A stretch of 64,000 bases of DNA, taken from CAYPPK01 sp964412615 (GTDB taxonomy: Bacteria > Patescibacteriota > Minisyncoccia > Sungbacterales > HO2-52-23). Positions 31,626 through 39,802 of the stretch are shown piece after piece. The DNA lies in contig CAYPPK010000004.1 of assembly GCA_964412615.1 (NCBI GenBank), positions 1-64,000 on the forward strand. Direction: 5' to 3'. The number at the start of each line of letters is the position of its first letter. Positions within the stretch are counted from its first letter, which is position 1. The translations under genes and the position numbers were made by a program. The notes under the pieces were generated by a model. That model had not been told where the DNA came from, ran no database searches, and saw only the letters and a program-made list of their open reading frames with translations.

Positions 31626-34600
31626 ATGCTCTTTCGGAATAAATTTAAATTTTTCTTCACCGCGGCGGCTTTATTTATTTTTTTGGGAGTTTCTCCCGCT
31701 TTTGCTCTGCCGGCCAATTTTGTTGATACTGAAGTTGCGGCTGGATTGACTTTACCGACTGATTTTGTCTTTGCTCCGGACGGGCGAGTTTTTATTTCTG
31801 AAAAAAACGGCAAAATCGCTGTTTTTAAAGAAGGACAATTACTGGAAAGTCCGGCCCTGACCATGGCGGTTTCTAGCGGGGGAGATCGGGGGCTTTTGAG
31901 TATCACCCTTGATCCGGATTTTTCCGCGAACGGCTTTATTTATCTTCTTTATACTTCTTCCGGCAATCATCAGCGTATTTCTCGTTTTAAAATTTCCGGA
32001 GACATAATTGATCCGCTTTCTGAATTAGTTTTATTGGAAAATCCGAGAAGTTGGAGCGGATTTTTGAATGCCGGAACCGTGCGCTTCGGTCCGGATGGAA
32101 AATTATATGCCTCCTTTGGCAGCGACGGCCTGGGGGCGGTGGCCCAAGATCTCGCCAGCTTGGAGGGAAAATTTATCCGTCTCAACAAAGATGGAAGCAT
32201 TCCTGCCGATAACCCTTTTGCCAGTACGCCGGGAGCGCAGAAAAGCATTTACTCGTATGGATTTCGCAATCCGTGGAAATTTAATTTTGATCAGCAGGGC
32301 AAAGCGCTTATTGGTGATGTCGGAGAAGACCATTTTGAAAAAATAGTGCGCGCGGAAGCAGGCGCCAACTTCGGTTGGCCGAATTCCGAAGGAGACTGCC
32401 GCCCGAATTGCGGAGGAGTAGCGCCGCCGCTTTATGTTTATCCGCATACTACCAACGGAGCAGCGGTTGTCGGCGGAGCCGTGTATGTGGGAACGCAATT
32501 TCCAACAAGTTTCCAAAACAACTATTTTTTTGGCGATTACGTGGGAGGATATTTAAAGAATATCTCCTTTAATGAGAGCGGGGGAGTTGCTGCGGTTAAC
32601 GACTTTGCCACTGACCTTGGAGCATTGGCTGGAATCAACAATGGTCCGGACGGCTGCCTTTATTATCTAACGATTTTCCCCGGCGTGCTGAAAAAAATCT
32701 GCTTTGGCATATCCTCGGTTGCCGTAACTGCCGCCAGTGATAAAAATTCAGGAAATCTGCCCCTGGTTGTGCAATTTTCCGCAACTGGAACCGGCCCGGA
32801 CTTAAGTTATTTGTGGGATTTTGGCGACGGAGAAACCAGCACGGCGCAAAATCCCAGCCATACCTACACTGCGCAAGGCGTATATCAAGCAAAAGTGATA
32901 GCCGGCAATTCCATCGGAAGCGCTTCGGTAAATATAACTATTTGGGCTGGCTACTTGCCGCCGACAGTTACCATAGATTCGCCTGCTGCCGGAACAACTT
33001 GGAATGGGGGAAATAGTATTTCTTATCAGGCCAGTGCGTCAGATCCTCAGGACGGAACATTAAGGCCGGCTAACTTTTTCTGGAAAATAATTTTCCACCA
33101 CAATACCCATATCCATCCGCCCGAAGAAGTGGTGGGAGCTGCGGGCGGGACTTTTTCCATTTCTGATCATTCGCATACCGCCGCCACCGACATTTTCTAC
33201 GAGTTTCAGGTAATTGCCACCAATAGTGTGGGACTTTCGGCAACCGCTTCGCGGTTTATTTACCCTAATCTGATTAACTTCCGTCTGGACACCAATCCGG
33301 CCGGATTGGGTTTGCTCCTCGATGATCAGCCGATTATAACTTCTTACCAAGCTCTGGCTATTCCCGGATTTTTGCGTAAAATTTCCGCGCCCAGCCCGCA
33401 ATTTTTTTCAGGAACCTCATATGGATTTGATTTCTGGTCAAACGGCGGGACTCAAACTCAAACCATAACCATGCCGGCAGTTGACATCACTCTTACTGCG
33501 AATTTTTCACCCGTAACTGATATTACTTTTGTATCTTTAGCGCTGCTGGAAAGAGATATTTATACAACCGGTGATACCTTAAGCGGTTCAATAAAAATTA
33601 CCGGTAATATTAGCGGAGACGCTATGGTTGACATGGAAATATATAAATCAGCCGAGCAGGAAAATCAAATGATTACCACGGCCAGTTTTGTTGCCGGACA
33701 AGAAACAATTATTCCTTTTAGTGTTGCTGCTCCCGGCACCCCGGGCGCCTACACCATAAAAATCGGCGTTTTTTCTTCCGACTGGACAACGCTCTATCAC
33801 TGGAATGACACCGCAAAAATATTTGAAGTTATTGGGGATGCGCAAATTCCGCTCTCTTTCACTGCCAGCGGCCAAACCGACAAAGCAAATTATTCGACTT
33901 CTGAAGCGCCCGCCATTACGAGCAGGCTAAAAGCAACACAAGATATTACCAACGTAATTTTGGATACGGAAATCTGGGGAGCAAGTGGAAAGATAGCTCA
34001 AGATATTATTGCCGTAGATCTTTCCGCCCATGTTGAATTTAGCTCGCTTATGAATGCCCCACTTCTGGCCGCAGGCGCCTACACCATAAAAATCGGCGTT
34101 TTTTCTTCCGATTGGACGACGCTTTATAAATGGATAGACAAAGCGGCCGCCTTTACCGTAGCAGATACAACTCCGCCCCCCACGCTTGCTTTTGCCGTTT
34201 CGGCCTCCATGCCTAAAAGTTCTTTTGCCCCGGGGGAAACAGCCGCCGTAACTACCAAGATTACGGCAACTTCCGATCTTGCCCATGTCCTTATTGATAC
34301 GGAAATTTATGATCTAAATGGAACGGGAATTTCTCAAAATTTAGTAAGCACTGACCTTCTGGCGAATTCGCAACATCAGACAATTTGGAATACCACTCTG
34401 CCGGTAACAGATGGAACTTATATTTTAAAGGTCGGTATTTTTGCAGACGATTGGTCAAGAATGTATTTCTGGAAAAATAACGCTTTTCAGTTTACCGTTG
34501 GAGCTGCTCCCGGGGATCCTGTACCGGGCAAGGTGTATCCTGTCATTATTTATGCACCGACTGATGGCGCTACCGTCTCGGGTTTGGTGGAGATAAGAGC

Positions 34601-34832
34601 AGCCATTCCGGAACTAGATATTAATTCCTACAATATTGGCTGGAAAACCGGCACGGGTGAATTTTTCACTATGGATACGGATCCGGTGACGCAAGGTTTT
34701 AAACATGCCTGGATAGATTTTTCTCCTTGGACCTGGCATAGCGACAATAATTATTTGCTTGAATTCCAGGCTCGCGACCTTAGTGAAAATATAATCGGGC
34801 ATCAAGCAATTACCGTGCAGGTAGCCCATTAG
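31626..34832 (+). CDS. large secreted sugar dehydrogenase-like (GSDH) multidomain protein
   Basis: A 1068-residue secreted protein. Residues about 25-355 form a glucose/sorbosone dehydrogenase (PQQ-type) beta-propeller: PTDFVFAPDGRVFISEK, SITLDPDFSANGFIYLLY, VRFGPDGKLYASFGS, YGFRNPWKFNF. The catalytic histidine usually found before GPDGKLY appears replaced (GFLNAG). A PKD domain follows (SYLWDFGDGETST), then a GSDH-associated region, three module-A repeats (YTIKIGVFSSDWTTLY twice, YILKVGIFADDWSRMY once) and a C-terminal module B. Modules A and B match the GH6 protein. It probably oxidises or simply binds the exopolymer. Confidence 0.8.
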   Translation: MLFRNKFKFFFTAAALFIFLGVSPAFALPANFVDTEVAAGLTLPTDFVFAPDGRVFISEKNGKIAVFKEGQLLESPALTMAVSSGGDRGLLSITLDPDFSANGFIYLLYTSSGNHQRISRFKISGDIIDPLSELVLLENPRSWSGFLNAGTVRFGPDGKLYASFGSDGLGAVAQDLASLEGKFIRLNKDGSIPADNPFASTPGAQKSIYSYGFRNPWKFNFDQQGKALIGDVGEDHFEKIVRAEAGANFGWPNSEGDCRPNCGGVAPPLYVYPHTTNGAAVVGGAVYVGTQFPTSFQNNYFFGDYVGGYLKNISFNESGGVAAVNDFATDLGALAGINNGPDGCLYYLTIFPGVLKKICFGISSVAVTAASDKNSGNLPLVVQFSATGTGPDLSYLWDFGDGETSTAQNPSHTYTAQGVYQAKVIAGNSIGSASVNITIWAGYLPPTVTIDSPAAGTTWNGGNSISYQASASDPQDGTLRPANFFWKIIFHHNTHIHPPEEVVGAAGGTFSISDHSHTAATDIFYEFQVIATNSVGLSATASRFIYPNLINFRLDTNPAGLGLLLDDQPIITSYQALAIPGFLRKISAPSPQFFSGTSYGFDFWSNGGTQTQTITMPAVDITLTANFSPVTDITFVSLALLERDIYTTGDTLSGSIKITGNISGDAMVDMEIYKSAEQENQMITTASFVAGQETIIPFSVAAPGTPGAYTIKIGVFSSDWTTLYHWNDTAKIFEVIGDAQIPLSFTASGQTDKANYSTSEAPAITSRLKATQDITNVILDTEIWGASGKIAQDIIAVDLSAHVEFSSLMNAPLLAAGAYTIKIGVFSSDWTTLYKWIDKAAAFTVADTTPPPTLAFAVSASMPKSSFAPGETAAVTTKITATSDLAHVLIDTEIYDLNGTGISQNLVSTDLLANSQHQTIWNTTLPVTDGTYILKVGIFADDWSRMYFWKNNAFQFTVGAAPGDPVPGKVYPVIIYAPTDGATVSGLVEIRAAIPELDINSYNIGWKTGTGEFFTMDTDPVTQGFKHAWIDFSPWTWHSDNNYLLEFQARDLSENIIGHQAITVQVAH
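33745..34132 (+). repeat. near-identical coding repeat in module A
   Basis: The about 55-base stretch coding for AYTIKIGVFSSDWTTLY occurs almost unchanged at 33746-33802 and 34073-34130, indicating recent duplication or conversion of module A. Confidence 0.7.
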
Positions 34833-34845
34833 GATGGAATCCTGG

Positions 34846-35496
34846 TCAAATTTGTTTTGCCTGAATAATAGTTCGGTGCGAGGCAGAACCAATTGGATAA
34901 CAAGTGATGAGCGCTATTTCCGAGTCCGCCGGAATATCGGCCAATAAGCGGTTTGTTTCTTCGGGAGAAAGAACATTTTTGGCAAAAACGCGGTAGCGAA
35001 ATTCACTGTTTTCGGTTGTAATGGAAAACTCATCTCCTGTTTCCAGTTTAGAGAGCAAGGCAAAAACATAAGCATAATCACCCCGGTACCAGGAAGCACG
35101 GGAACTATGCCCGAGAATTATGCTGCGGCCATTGTTTCCGGGCAAAGCAGAATCCGGGTAAAGCCCGACTCCTTTTTCCATGGCTGCCAAAACAGCCTGC
35201 GTATCTTCTGCTTCGGGAATTATGACCGGAGCTGATACTCCTACCTTGGGGATTTTTAGCAAATAAGATTTAGCCGGCAGCAAGGGAAGTGCATTTTCTT
35301 GAAGGGAACTGGGAACAGAAAGAATTTGTTCGGCTTTGACATCCGGCAGGGGATTTACTTTAGAAAAAGATGGTTTAAGAAAAAAAAGAATTTCTTGCGT
35401 ATAAGCACCAGCGTTTAAAATAAAAAAGGCAACCAAGCTCATGCCGAAAAAAAGCAAGAGAAACAGAAATAATTCTTGCTTCAGGTCAAACGGCAT
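34846..35496 (-). CDS. sortase
   Basis: A 216-residue sortase: N-terminal anchor (ELFLFLLLFFGMSLVAFFIL), barrel start YLLKIPKVGVSAPVIIP, catalytic histidine in IILGHSSRASW, cysteine in ALITCYPIGSASHRTI with the arginine seven residues later. It is transcribed seven bases after a DUF11 surface protein, its probable substrate. This is the second sortase of the window; identity with the one at 20390 is limited to the catalytic motifs. Confidence 0.88.
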   Translation of the reverse strand: MPFDLKQELFLFLLLFFGMSLVAFFILNAGAYTQEILFFLKPSFSKVNPLPDVKAEQILSVPSSLQENALPLLPAKSYLLKIPKVGVSAPVIIPEAEDTQAVLAAMEKGVGLYPDSALPGNNGRSIILGHSSRASWYRGDYAYVFALLSKLETGDEFSITTENSEFRYRVFAKNVLSPEETNRLLADIPADSEIALITCYPIGSASHRTIIQAKQI

Positions 35497-35503
35497 GATT
35501 TTA

Positions 35504-36193
35504 TCAGAAATCGGGAAATCCCTCTTCCTTTTTTAGATCTTTAATTACTTTTTGCAGGCGGATATTGGAATAAATGGAGAAAATATTTTTTTCGCGAAAA
35601 CGAGCTTTGAAGAGCAGTAAATAAGTTCCTAAGGCAGACAAGAATCCTCCTCCCAAAACCCAGGGCAAGGTGTTAACCGGACCAGTAGTAATGCCCCCGG
35701 GGCCGGTAGGCGCGCCTCGCGGGGAAATTCTTACCATCGCGGTACCGGTTTTAGTGGTAGCATCGGCTACTACCACGATTTGGTTAGTCAAAACAGTTCC
35801 TGTTCCTATCCCTTGGGCAACTCTTGTCCGAAATAAAACAATTTTTTCGCCGCCGGCCGGGATTGACCCCAACGAAATCCCTTCTCTGGTTAAAGCATCG
35901 CCAGCAACCGCACCGGCGATTTTTACGCTGCCGGTAATTAAGCTTAAACCATTAGGCAGGATATCGCGGACAAACACAATCGCCGCTTGGGAACCTGCGT
36001 TTCTAACTACTATTTGAAATTCCACCTCATCCGTGCCTTGGGCGTTAATGGTGCTGGTAAAGGAAGTTGAGCCGGTAGTTATGTTACGGGCATATTTAGC
36101 GAATTGAATTACCGCTTCCGGGGATTGGATTTGGGCCTTAAGGGGCAAGGCGGGCAAGAGCAATAAGCTTAGGAAAAATAGAAAAGATTTCAT
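35504..36193 (-). CDS. secreted DUF11 repeat surface protein
   Basis: A 229-residue protein: signal peptide (MKSFLFFLSLLLLPALPLKA), a DUF11-type immunoglobulin-like domain (VEFQIVVRNAGSQAAIVFVR, DILPNGLSLITGSVKI, GSIPAGGEKIVLFRTRV), then TTGPVNTLPW, a membrane helix (VLGGGFLSALGTYLLLF) and a basic tail. The TG-x3-TLPW stretch matches the one in the LPPTG protein at 23.1 kb. It is co-transcribed with a sortase, so wall anchoring is likely although no LPxTG is present. Confidence 0.75.
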   Translation of the reverse strand: MKSFLFFLSLLLLPALPLKAQIQSPEAVIQFAKYARNITTGSTSFTSTINAQGTDEVEFQIVVRNAGSQAAIVFVRDILPNGLSLITGSVKIAGAVAGDALTREGISLGSIPAGGEKIVLFRTRVAQGIGTGTVLTNQIVVVADATTKTGTAMVRISPRGAPTGPGGITTGPVNTLPWVLGGGFLSALGTYLLLFKARFREKNIFSIYSNIRLQKVIKDLKKEEGFPDF

Positions 36194-36241
36194 GAGCTAA
36201 AACTTAGGGAGATATAATGAAAAAATCATGAAGGTTAAGCC

Positions 36242-36270
36242 TTGCCTTTTGGCGTTAAAAAACGTATTAT
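36242..36270 (+). promoter_or_regulatory. promoter of atpB, near-leaderless
   Basis: TTGCCT, 17-base spacer, TATTAT. The predicted start is about five bases before ATG 36282. Confidence 0.6.
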
Positions 36271-36281
36271 AGGTTTGTCCC

Positions 36282-37019
36282 ATGATAAACATAGAAATTG
36301 CCGCCGAAAAGATACTGGATATTGCCGGATTTCCGATAACCAATACTTTACTGATGGGGTGGATTGTCGTAATTTTGCTGGCGCTGGCCGGATTTTTTAT
36401 TTATCGCAAAATTTCCCTCATTCCGTCTTTTTTACAAAATGTCATGGAAATCGTGATAGACCGATTCTTGGAAATCATGGAGGGACTTTTCGGGTCGCGT
36501 CGGGCGGCAGAGAAATATTTTCCCATTGTGGCAACTATTTTTCTTTTTGTTTTGCTTTCCAACTGGCTGGGAATTTTTCCCGGCATAGGGTCCGTTGGTT
36601 TATGGGAAGAACACGAGGGAGAGAAGGTTTTTGTGCCCCTTTTCCGCTCGGCGGCCAGTGACTTAAATTTTACTCTGGCTCTGGCGATATCTTCAGTGGT
36701 ACTGGTAAATATTTTTGGCATTGCGGCTCTGGGCATTGGCAAACACGCATCCAAATTTTTCTCCTTTAAAAGCCCCATTGATTTTTTTGTCGGCCTACTT
36801 GAACTTATCTCGGAAATTGCTAAAATGATATCGTTCGCGTTCCGGCTTTTCGGCAATGTGTTTGCCGGGGAAGTACTTTTGGTCATAGCCGCATTTTTAG
36901 TGCCTTTTATTATTCCGGTCCCTTTCTTAATGCTGGAAATATTTGTGGGATTTATCCAGGCCTTGGTGTTTGCTATGCTGACGATGGTGTTTATTAGTAT
37001 TGCCGTCGCCGAACACTAA
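36282..37019 (+). CDS. atpB: ATP synthase Fo subunit a
   Basis: A 245-residue proton-channel subunit. The essential arginine is in ISFAFRLFGNVFAGEV (about residues 181-196), and LSNWLGIFPGIGS and the C-terminal VFAMLTMVFISIAVAEH are typical. It starts the a-c-b-delta gene order. An A-rich repeat region separates it from atpE. Confidence 0.93.
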   Translation: MINIEIAAEKILDIAGFPITNTLLMGWIVVILLALAGFFIYRKISLIPSFLQNVMEIVIDRFLEIMEGLFGSRRAAEKYFPIVATIFLFVLLSNWLGIFPGIGSVGLWEEHEGEKVFVPLFRSAASDLNFTLALAISSVVLVNIFGIAALGIGKHASKFFSFKSPIDFFVGLLELISEIAKMISFAFRLFGNVFAGEVLLVIAAFLVPFIIPVPFLMLEIFVGFIQALVFAMLTMVFISIAVAEH

Positions 37020-37020
37020 A

Positions 37021-37130
37021 GAAGATAAAAGTAAAAAGATAAAAGATAAAAAAATTAACGAGAGAAGATAAAAGTAAAAAGATAAGAGATAAAATTTTAT
37101 CCTTTATCTTTGAGGTTTTATCTTGAAAGA
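37021..37130 (+). repeat. A-rich direct repeat between atpB and atpE
   Basis: The phrase GAAGATAAAAGTAAAAAGAT occurs at 37021 and 37064, followed by further GATAAAA and TTTTATC words that can pair. It fills the whole intergenic space. Confidence 0.75.
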
Positions 37131-37358
37131 ATGGATGCAGAATCAATTCGTATGCTGGCTACTGCCGGAGTCATGGGGCTCGGAGCAATAGCGCCTGCCC
37201 TGGCAATCGGAATGCTGGCCGCCAAGGGTTTGGAAGCCATTGGCCGCAATCCGGAAGCTTCGGGCAAGATTCAGACCGCCATGATCTTGGCTATTGCTTT
37301 TGCCGAAGCCATCGCCATCTACGCCCTGGTTGTGGCGCTGATGATTAAATTCGTATAG
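37131..37358 (+). CDS. atpE: ATP synthase Fo subunit c
   Basis: A 75-residue proteolipid with two helices and the loop GRNPEASGKIQTAM. The proton-binding glutamate is in AFAEAIAIYALVVAL. The ATG at 37131 (MDAESIRML) is chosen; the TTG-type start seven codons upstream lies in repeat sequence. Flanking repeats and its own spacing suit the higher expression this subunit needs. Confidence 0.93.
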   Translation: MDAESIRMLATAGVMGLGAIAPALAIGMLAAKGLEAIGRNPEASGKIQTAMILAIAFAEAIAIYALVVALMIKFV

Positions 37359-37433
37359 GACTGCGAATAACGAATTTTTACGAAGGTACGAATAATTCGT
37401 AATTTCGTATGTTTCGTAATTCGTAGAGCGAAA
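37359..37433 (+). repeat. CGAATTACGAA-type repeat between atpE and atpF
   Basis: Iterated short words, including the palindrome TACGAATAATTCGTA and TTTCGTA/TAATTCGTA copies. Not coding. Confidence 0.65.
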
Positions 37434-37940
37434 TTGTCGGAATTAATTCAACACTTTGGCATTGATTGGAAATTGCTGCTGGCCCAAGCAATTAACTTTT
37501 TTATTCTTCTCTTTTTGTTGCAAAGATTCGCCTATAAACCTATTATGCGCCTGCTCAAAGACCGTAAAAGAGAAATAGAAAAAGGACTGGAATATACCGA
37601 ACAGGCAAGAGAAGAACTTAAACGCACCGATGTGAGGCGAGAGGAAACTTTACAGAAAGCTCGTCAGGACGCCTTGGGAATAGTGACCGAGGCAGAAACA
37701 GTCGGCAAGAAAAAGAAAGAGGAAATAATTCAAGAAGCAAATAAAAAAGTGGAAGGGGTAGTACATGACGCCAAGCGAATGCTCGCGGAAGAAAAAGCTA
37801 AAATGGGGGAGACGGTTTATAAAAATGCCCAAGAGCTGGTTAAGGAAGGAATTATTAAAGTGCTAGGCCGCCTGCCGGCCGAAGAAAAGAATAAGCTCTT
37901 AATTCAAGAGGCACTTAAAGAGCTGAAAACAGTTAAATGA
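37434..37940 (+). CDS. atpF: ATP synthase Fo subunit b
   Basis: A 168-residue stator subunit: one N-terminal helix (LLLAQAINFFILLFLLQRFA), then a long charged coiled coil (KDRKREIEKGLEYTEQAREE onward). The only in-frame start is TTG at 37434; the ATG upstream is out of frame. Its stop overlaps the atpH start by four bases. Confidence 0.9.
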   Translation: MSELIQHFGIDWKLLLAQAINFFILLFLLQRFAYKPIMRLLKDRKREIEKGLEYTEQAREELKRTDVRREETLQKARQDALGIVTEAETVGKKKKEEIIQEANKKVEGVVHDAKRMLAEEKAKMGETVYKNAQELVKEGIIKVLGRLPAEEKNKLLIQEALKELKTVK

Positions 37941-38317
37941 GATATTCACCTCGACAATACGCGGCCGCCTTGTTGGCTTCCTTAAAGGGAAAAACAGAAA
38001 CCGAGCAAAACCGTTTGCTGAAAAGCTTTTTAGTTTTGGTAAGGCAAAGAGGGGACAGCCGGCGCTTGGGGGCTATCGTCCGCGAAGTGGAAAAACAGAG
38101 TCTAAAAGAACATGGCTGGAAAAAAGTTCTGCTGGAAAGTCCTGATCCTATTACGTCCCAAATGAAAAAGGAAATGGGGGAAGTTTTAGGGAAAAATATA
38201 CTATGGCAGGAAAAAATAAATCCCGATCTAGTGGCCGGGATTAGAATCCTGATTAATGACGAAATCCTGGTAGATGCCAGCGCCAAAACCCAGCTGCGCA
38301 GGATTTTTAATTCTTAG
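37937..38317 (+). CDS. atpH: ATP synthase F1 subunit delta
   Basis: A 126-residue delta/OSCP-like subunit, shorter than the usual ~180. The C-terminal half carries the family end DLVAGIRILINDEILVDASAKTQLRRI, while the N-terminal domain is reduced. It links the stator to F1. No atpA, atpG, atpD or atpC follows; the next gene is on the opposite strand and overlaps by 11 bases. Confidence 0.85.
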   Translation: MRYSPRQYAAALLASLKGKTETEQNRLLKSFLVLVRQRGDSRRLGAIVREVEKQSLKEHGWKKVLLESPDPITSQMKKEMGEVLGKNILWQEKINPDLVAGIRILINDEILVDASAKTQLRRIFNS

Positions 38318-38423
38318 CCCGAAATTTTTGCAGCAGAAAAACGCTTCGCCCACTCATACCGTAGCGGCGTTTTTTCTTTTTGGCTGATCTTTTTTCGGTC
38401 TTAGTGCTAAATTTTTTCTTCAT
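38307..38423 (-). CDS. tiny basic protein (RRYGMSGRSVFLLQ)
   Basis: A 38-residue protein: MKKKFSTKTEKRSAKKKKRR followed by YGMSGRSVFLLQKFRAKN. It is strongly basic, as in small ribosome- or nucleic-acid-associated proteins, but no family is assigned. It overlaps the 3' end of atpH convergently. Confidence 0.5.
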   Translation of the reverse strand: MKKKFSTKTEKRSAKKKKRRYGMSGRSVFLLQKFRAKN

Positions 38424-38472
38424 TTACTAAGTCTGGTATCCTAATATTAGCATAAGAGCAGAATAGAAATCC

Positions 38473-38661
38473 ACGGGCTTACGCCCGCGGTACTTCCGCG
38501 GAAAGTACCCTTTTACGCCCTTTTGCAAAAATCGTTGACATTTCGCTTCGCGAAACACTTTTTGCAAAAGTGCGCTGATTTATATATTTCTTCCGTCCCG
38601 CTTTCAGCAGGACTCCAGGCTGGCATTCATCCACGGCCTGATGGCCGCGGTTTTTTGCCAA
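38473..38661. repeat. REP/IS605-like palindromic element 2
   Basis: Series of hairpins: CGGGC/GCCCG (38474-38487), GGTACTT/AAGTACC (38489-38509), TTTTGCAAAAA/TTTTTGCAAAA (38521-38569) enclosing TTTCGCTTCGCGAAA, and CTGGCA/TGCCA (38620-38660). It shares GGCTGGCATTCATCC with the element at 14811-14955. Not coding. Confidence 0.65.
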
Positions 38662-38701
38662 GAAATATAAAAAATATATCCCAAATTCAATAAAGATAAA
38701 C

Positions 38702-39802
38702 ATGAGTAATAGAATTATTGCCCATTTGGACATGGATGCTTTTTTTGCGGCTATTGAAGAAAGAGATCATAGATGGCTTAAGGGCAAGCCTATCGTGGTT
38801 GGCGCTGATCCCGAGGGGGGTAAGGGCCGGGGAGTAGTTTCTACGGCTAACTATAAAGCTAGAGCTTACGGTATTCGTTCGGCTTTGCCTATTTCCCGTG
38901 CCTGGAAATTAGCCGAGCAGGCAAAAAAAGAAGGCAAGGCGGCTACCGAATTTTTATCCACTAATTTTGCCCACTACGCTAAAGTATCTCTAAAAATTTC
39001 TAGTTTGGTTAGAAAAGCACTGGCCACGAAGAAAATAACTTCGGTTTTGGAGGAGGCCAGCATAGATGAAATGTATTTTGATTTAAGCGTTTTAGATTCT
39101 TTTAGGCAGGCGACCTTATTTTGTAAAAATTTAAAAAAACAAATTTGGGCGCAGGAAAAATTAACCTGTTCCATTGGTTTAGGACCTAATAAACTTATTG
39201 CCAAAATTGCTTCTGACCTGGAAAAGCCGGATGGCCTGACTGTGGTGCAGGAAGAAGACGTAAAAAATTTTTTAGAGCCGCTTCCCATTCGTAAAATTCC
39301 CGGTATTGGACCCAAGACCGAGCTGTTTTTTCAGGCTCAAGGAATTAAAACCGTAACCGATTTGCGAAAAATTTCCTTGCCAGAGATGGAAAATTTATTG
39401 GGTAAATGGGGAAGCGAACTATATCAAAAAATTCGGGGCATGGATGATTCTCCTTTAACTCCAGAACACGAAATTAAATCCGTAGGCGAGCAAGAAACTT
39501 TTGCCCAAGATACCCGAGCGGCGGGATTTGTATACGAGCGCCTGCGGCAATTATGTTTGCAGGTATGGGAAAGGACGAAAGCTAGCGGATTCCAAAATTT
39601 TCGCACCGTAGTGATTACCGTTCGGTTTGCCGATTTTAAAACCTTTTCCCGATCCCAAACGCTTGCCGCTCCGGTAAATTCTCCGAGTCAACTTTATTTT
39701 GAGGCTTTAAAGTTAATTACTCCATTTTTGGATAAAAGAGAAAATCCACAAAACAAGGCCCTGCGCCTTATCGGGGTCAGAGTGGAAAAACTGGAAGTTT
39801 AA
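38702..39802 (+). CDS. dinB: Y-family DNA polymerase IV
   Basis: A 366-residue translesion polymerase. The palm starts HLDMDAFFAAIEERD with the metal aspartates; GRGVVSTANYKARAYGIRS and the catalytic SIDEMYFD follow (usually SIDEAYLD). The helix-hairpin-helix is IPGIGPKTELFF, and a little-finger domain follows. Length is normal. The C-terminus ends EKLEV, without a recognisable clamp-binding QxxLF. It overlaps the convergent holin-like gene by four bases. Confidence 0.92.
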   Translation: MSNRIIAHLDMDAFFAAIEERDHRWLKGKPIVVGADPEGGKGRGVVSTANYKARAYGIRSALPISRAWKLAEQAKKEGKAATEFLSTNFAHYAKVSLKISSLVRKALATKKITSVLEEASIDEMYFDLSVLDSFRQATLFCKNLKKQIWAQEKLTCSIGLGPNKLIAKIASDLEKPDGLTVVQEEDVKNFLEPLPIRKIPGIGPKTELFFQAQGIKTVTDLRKISLPEMENLLGKWGSELYQKIRGMDDSPLTPEHEIKSVGEQETFAQDTRAAGFVYERLRQLCLQVWERTKASGFQNFRTVVITVRFADFKTFSRSQTLAAPVNSPSQLYFEALKLITPFLDKRENPQNKALRLIGVRVEKLEV

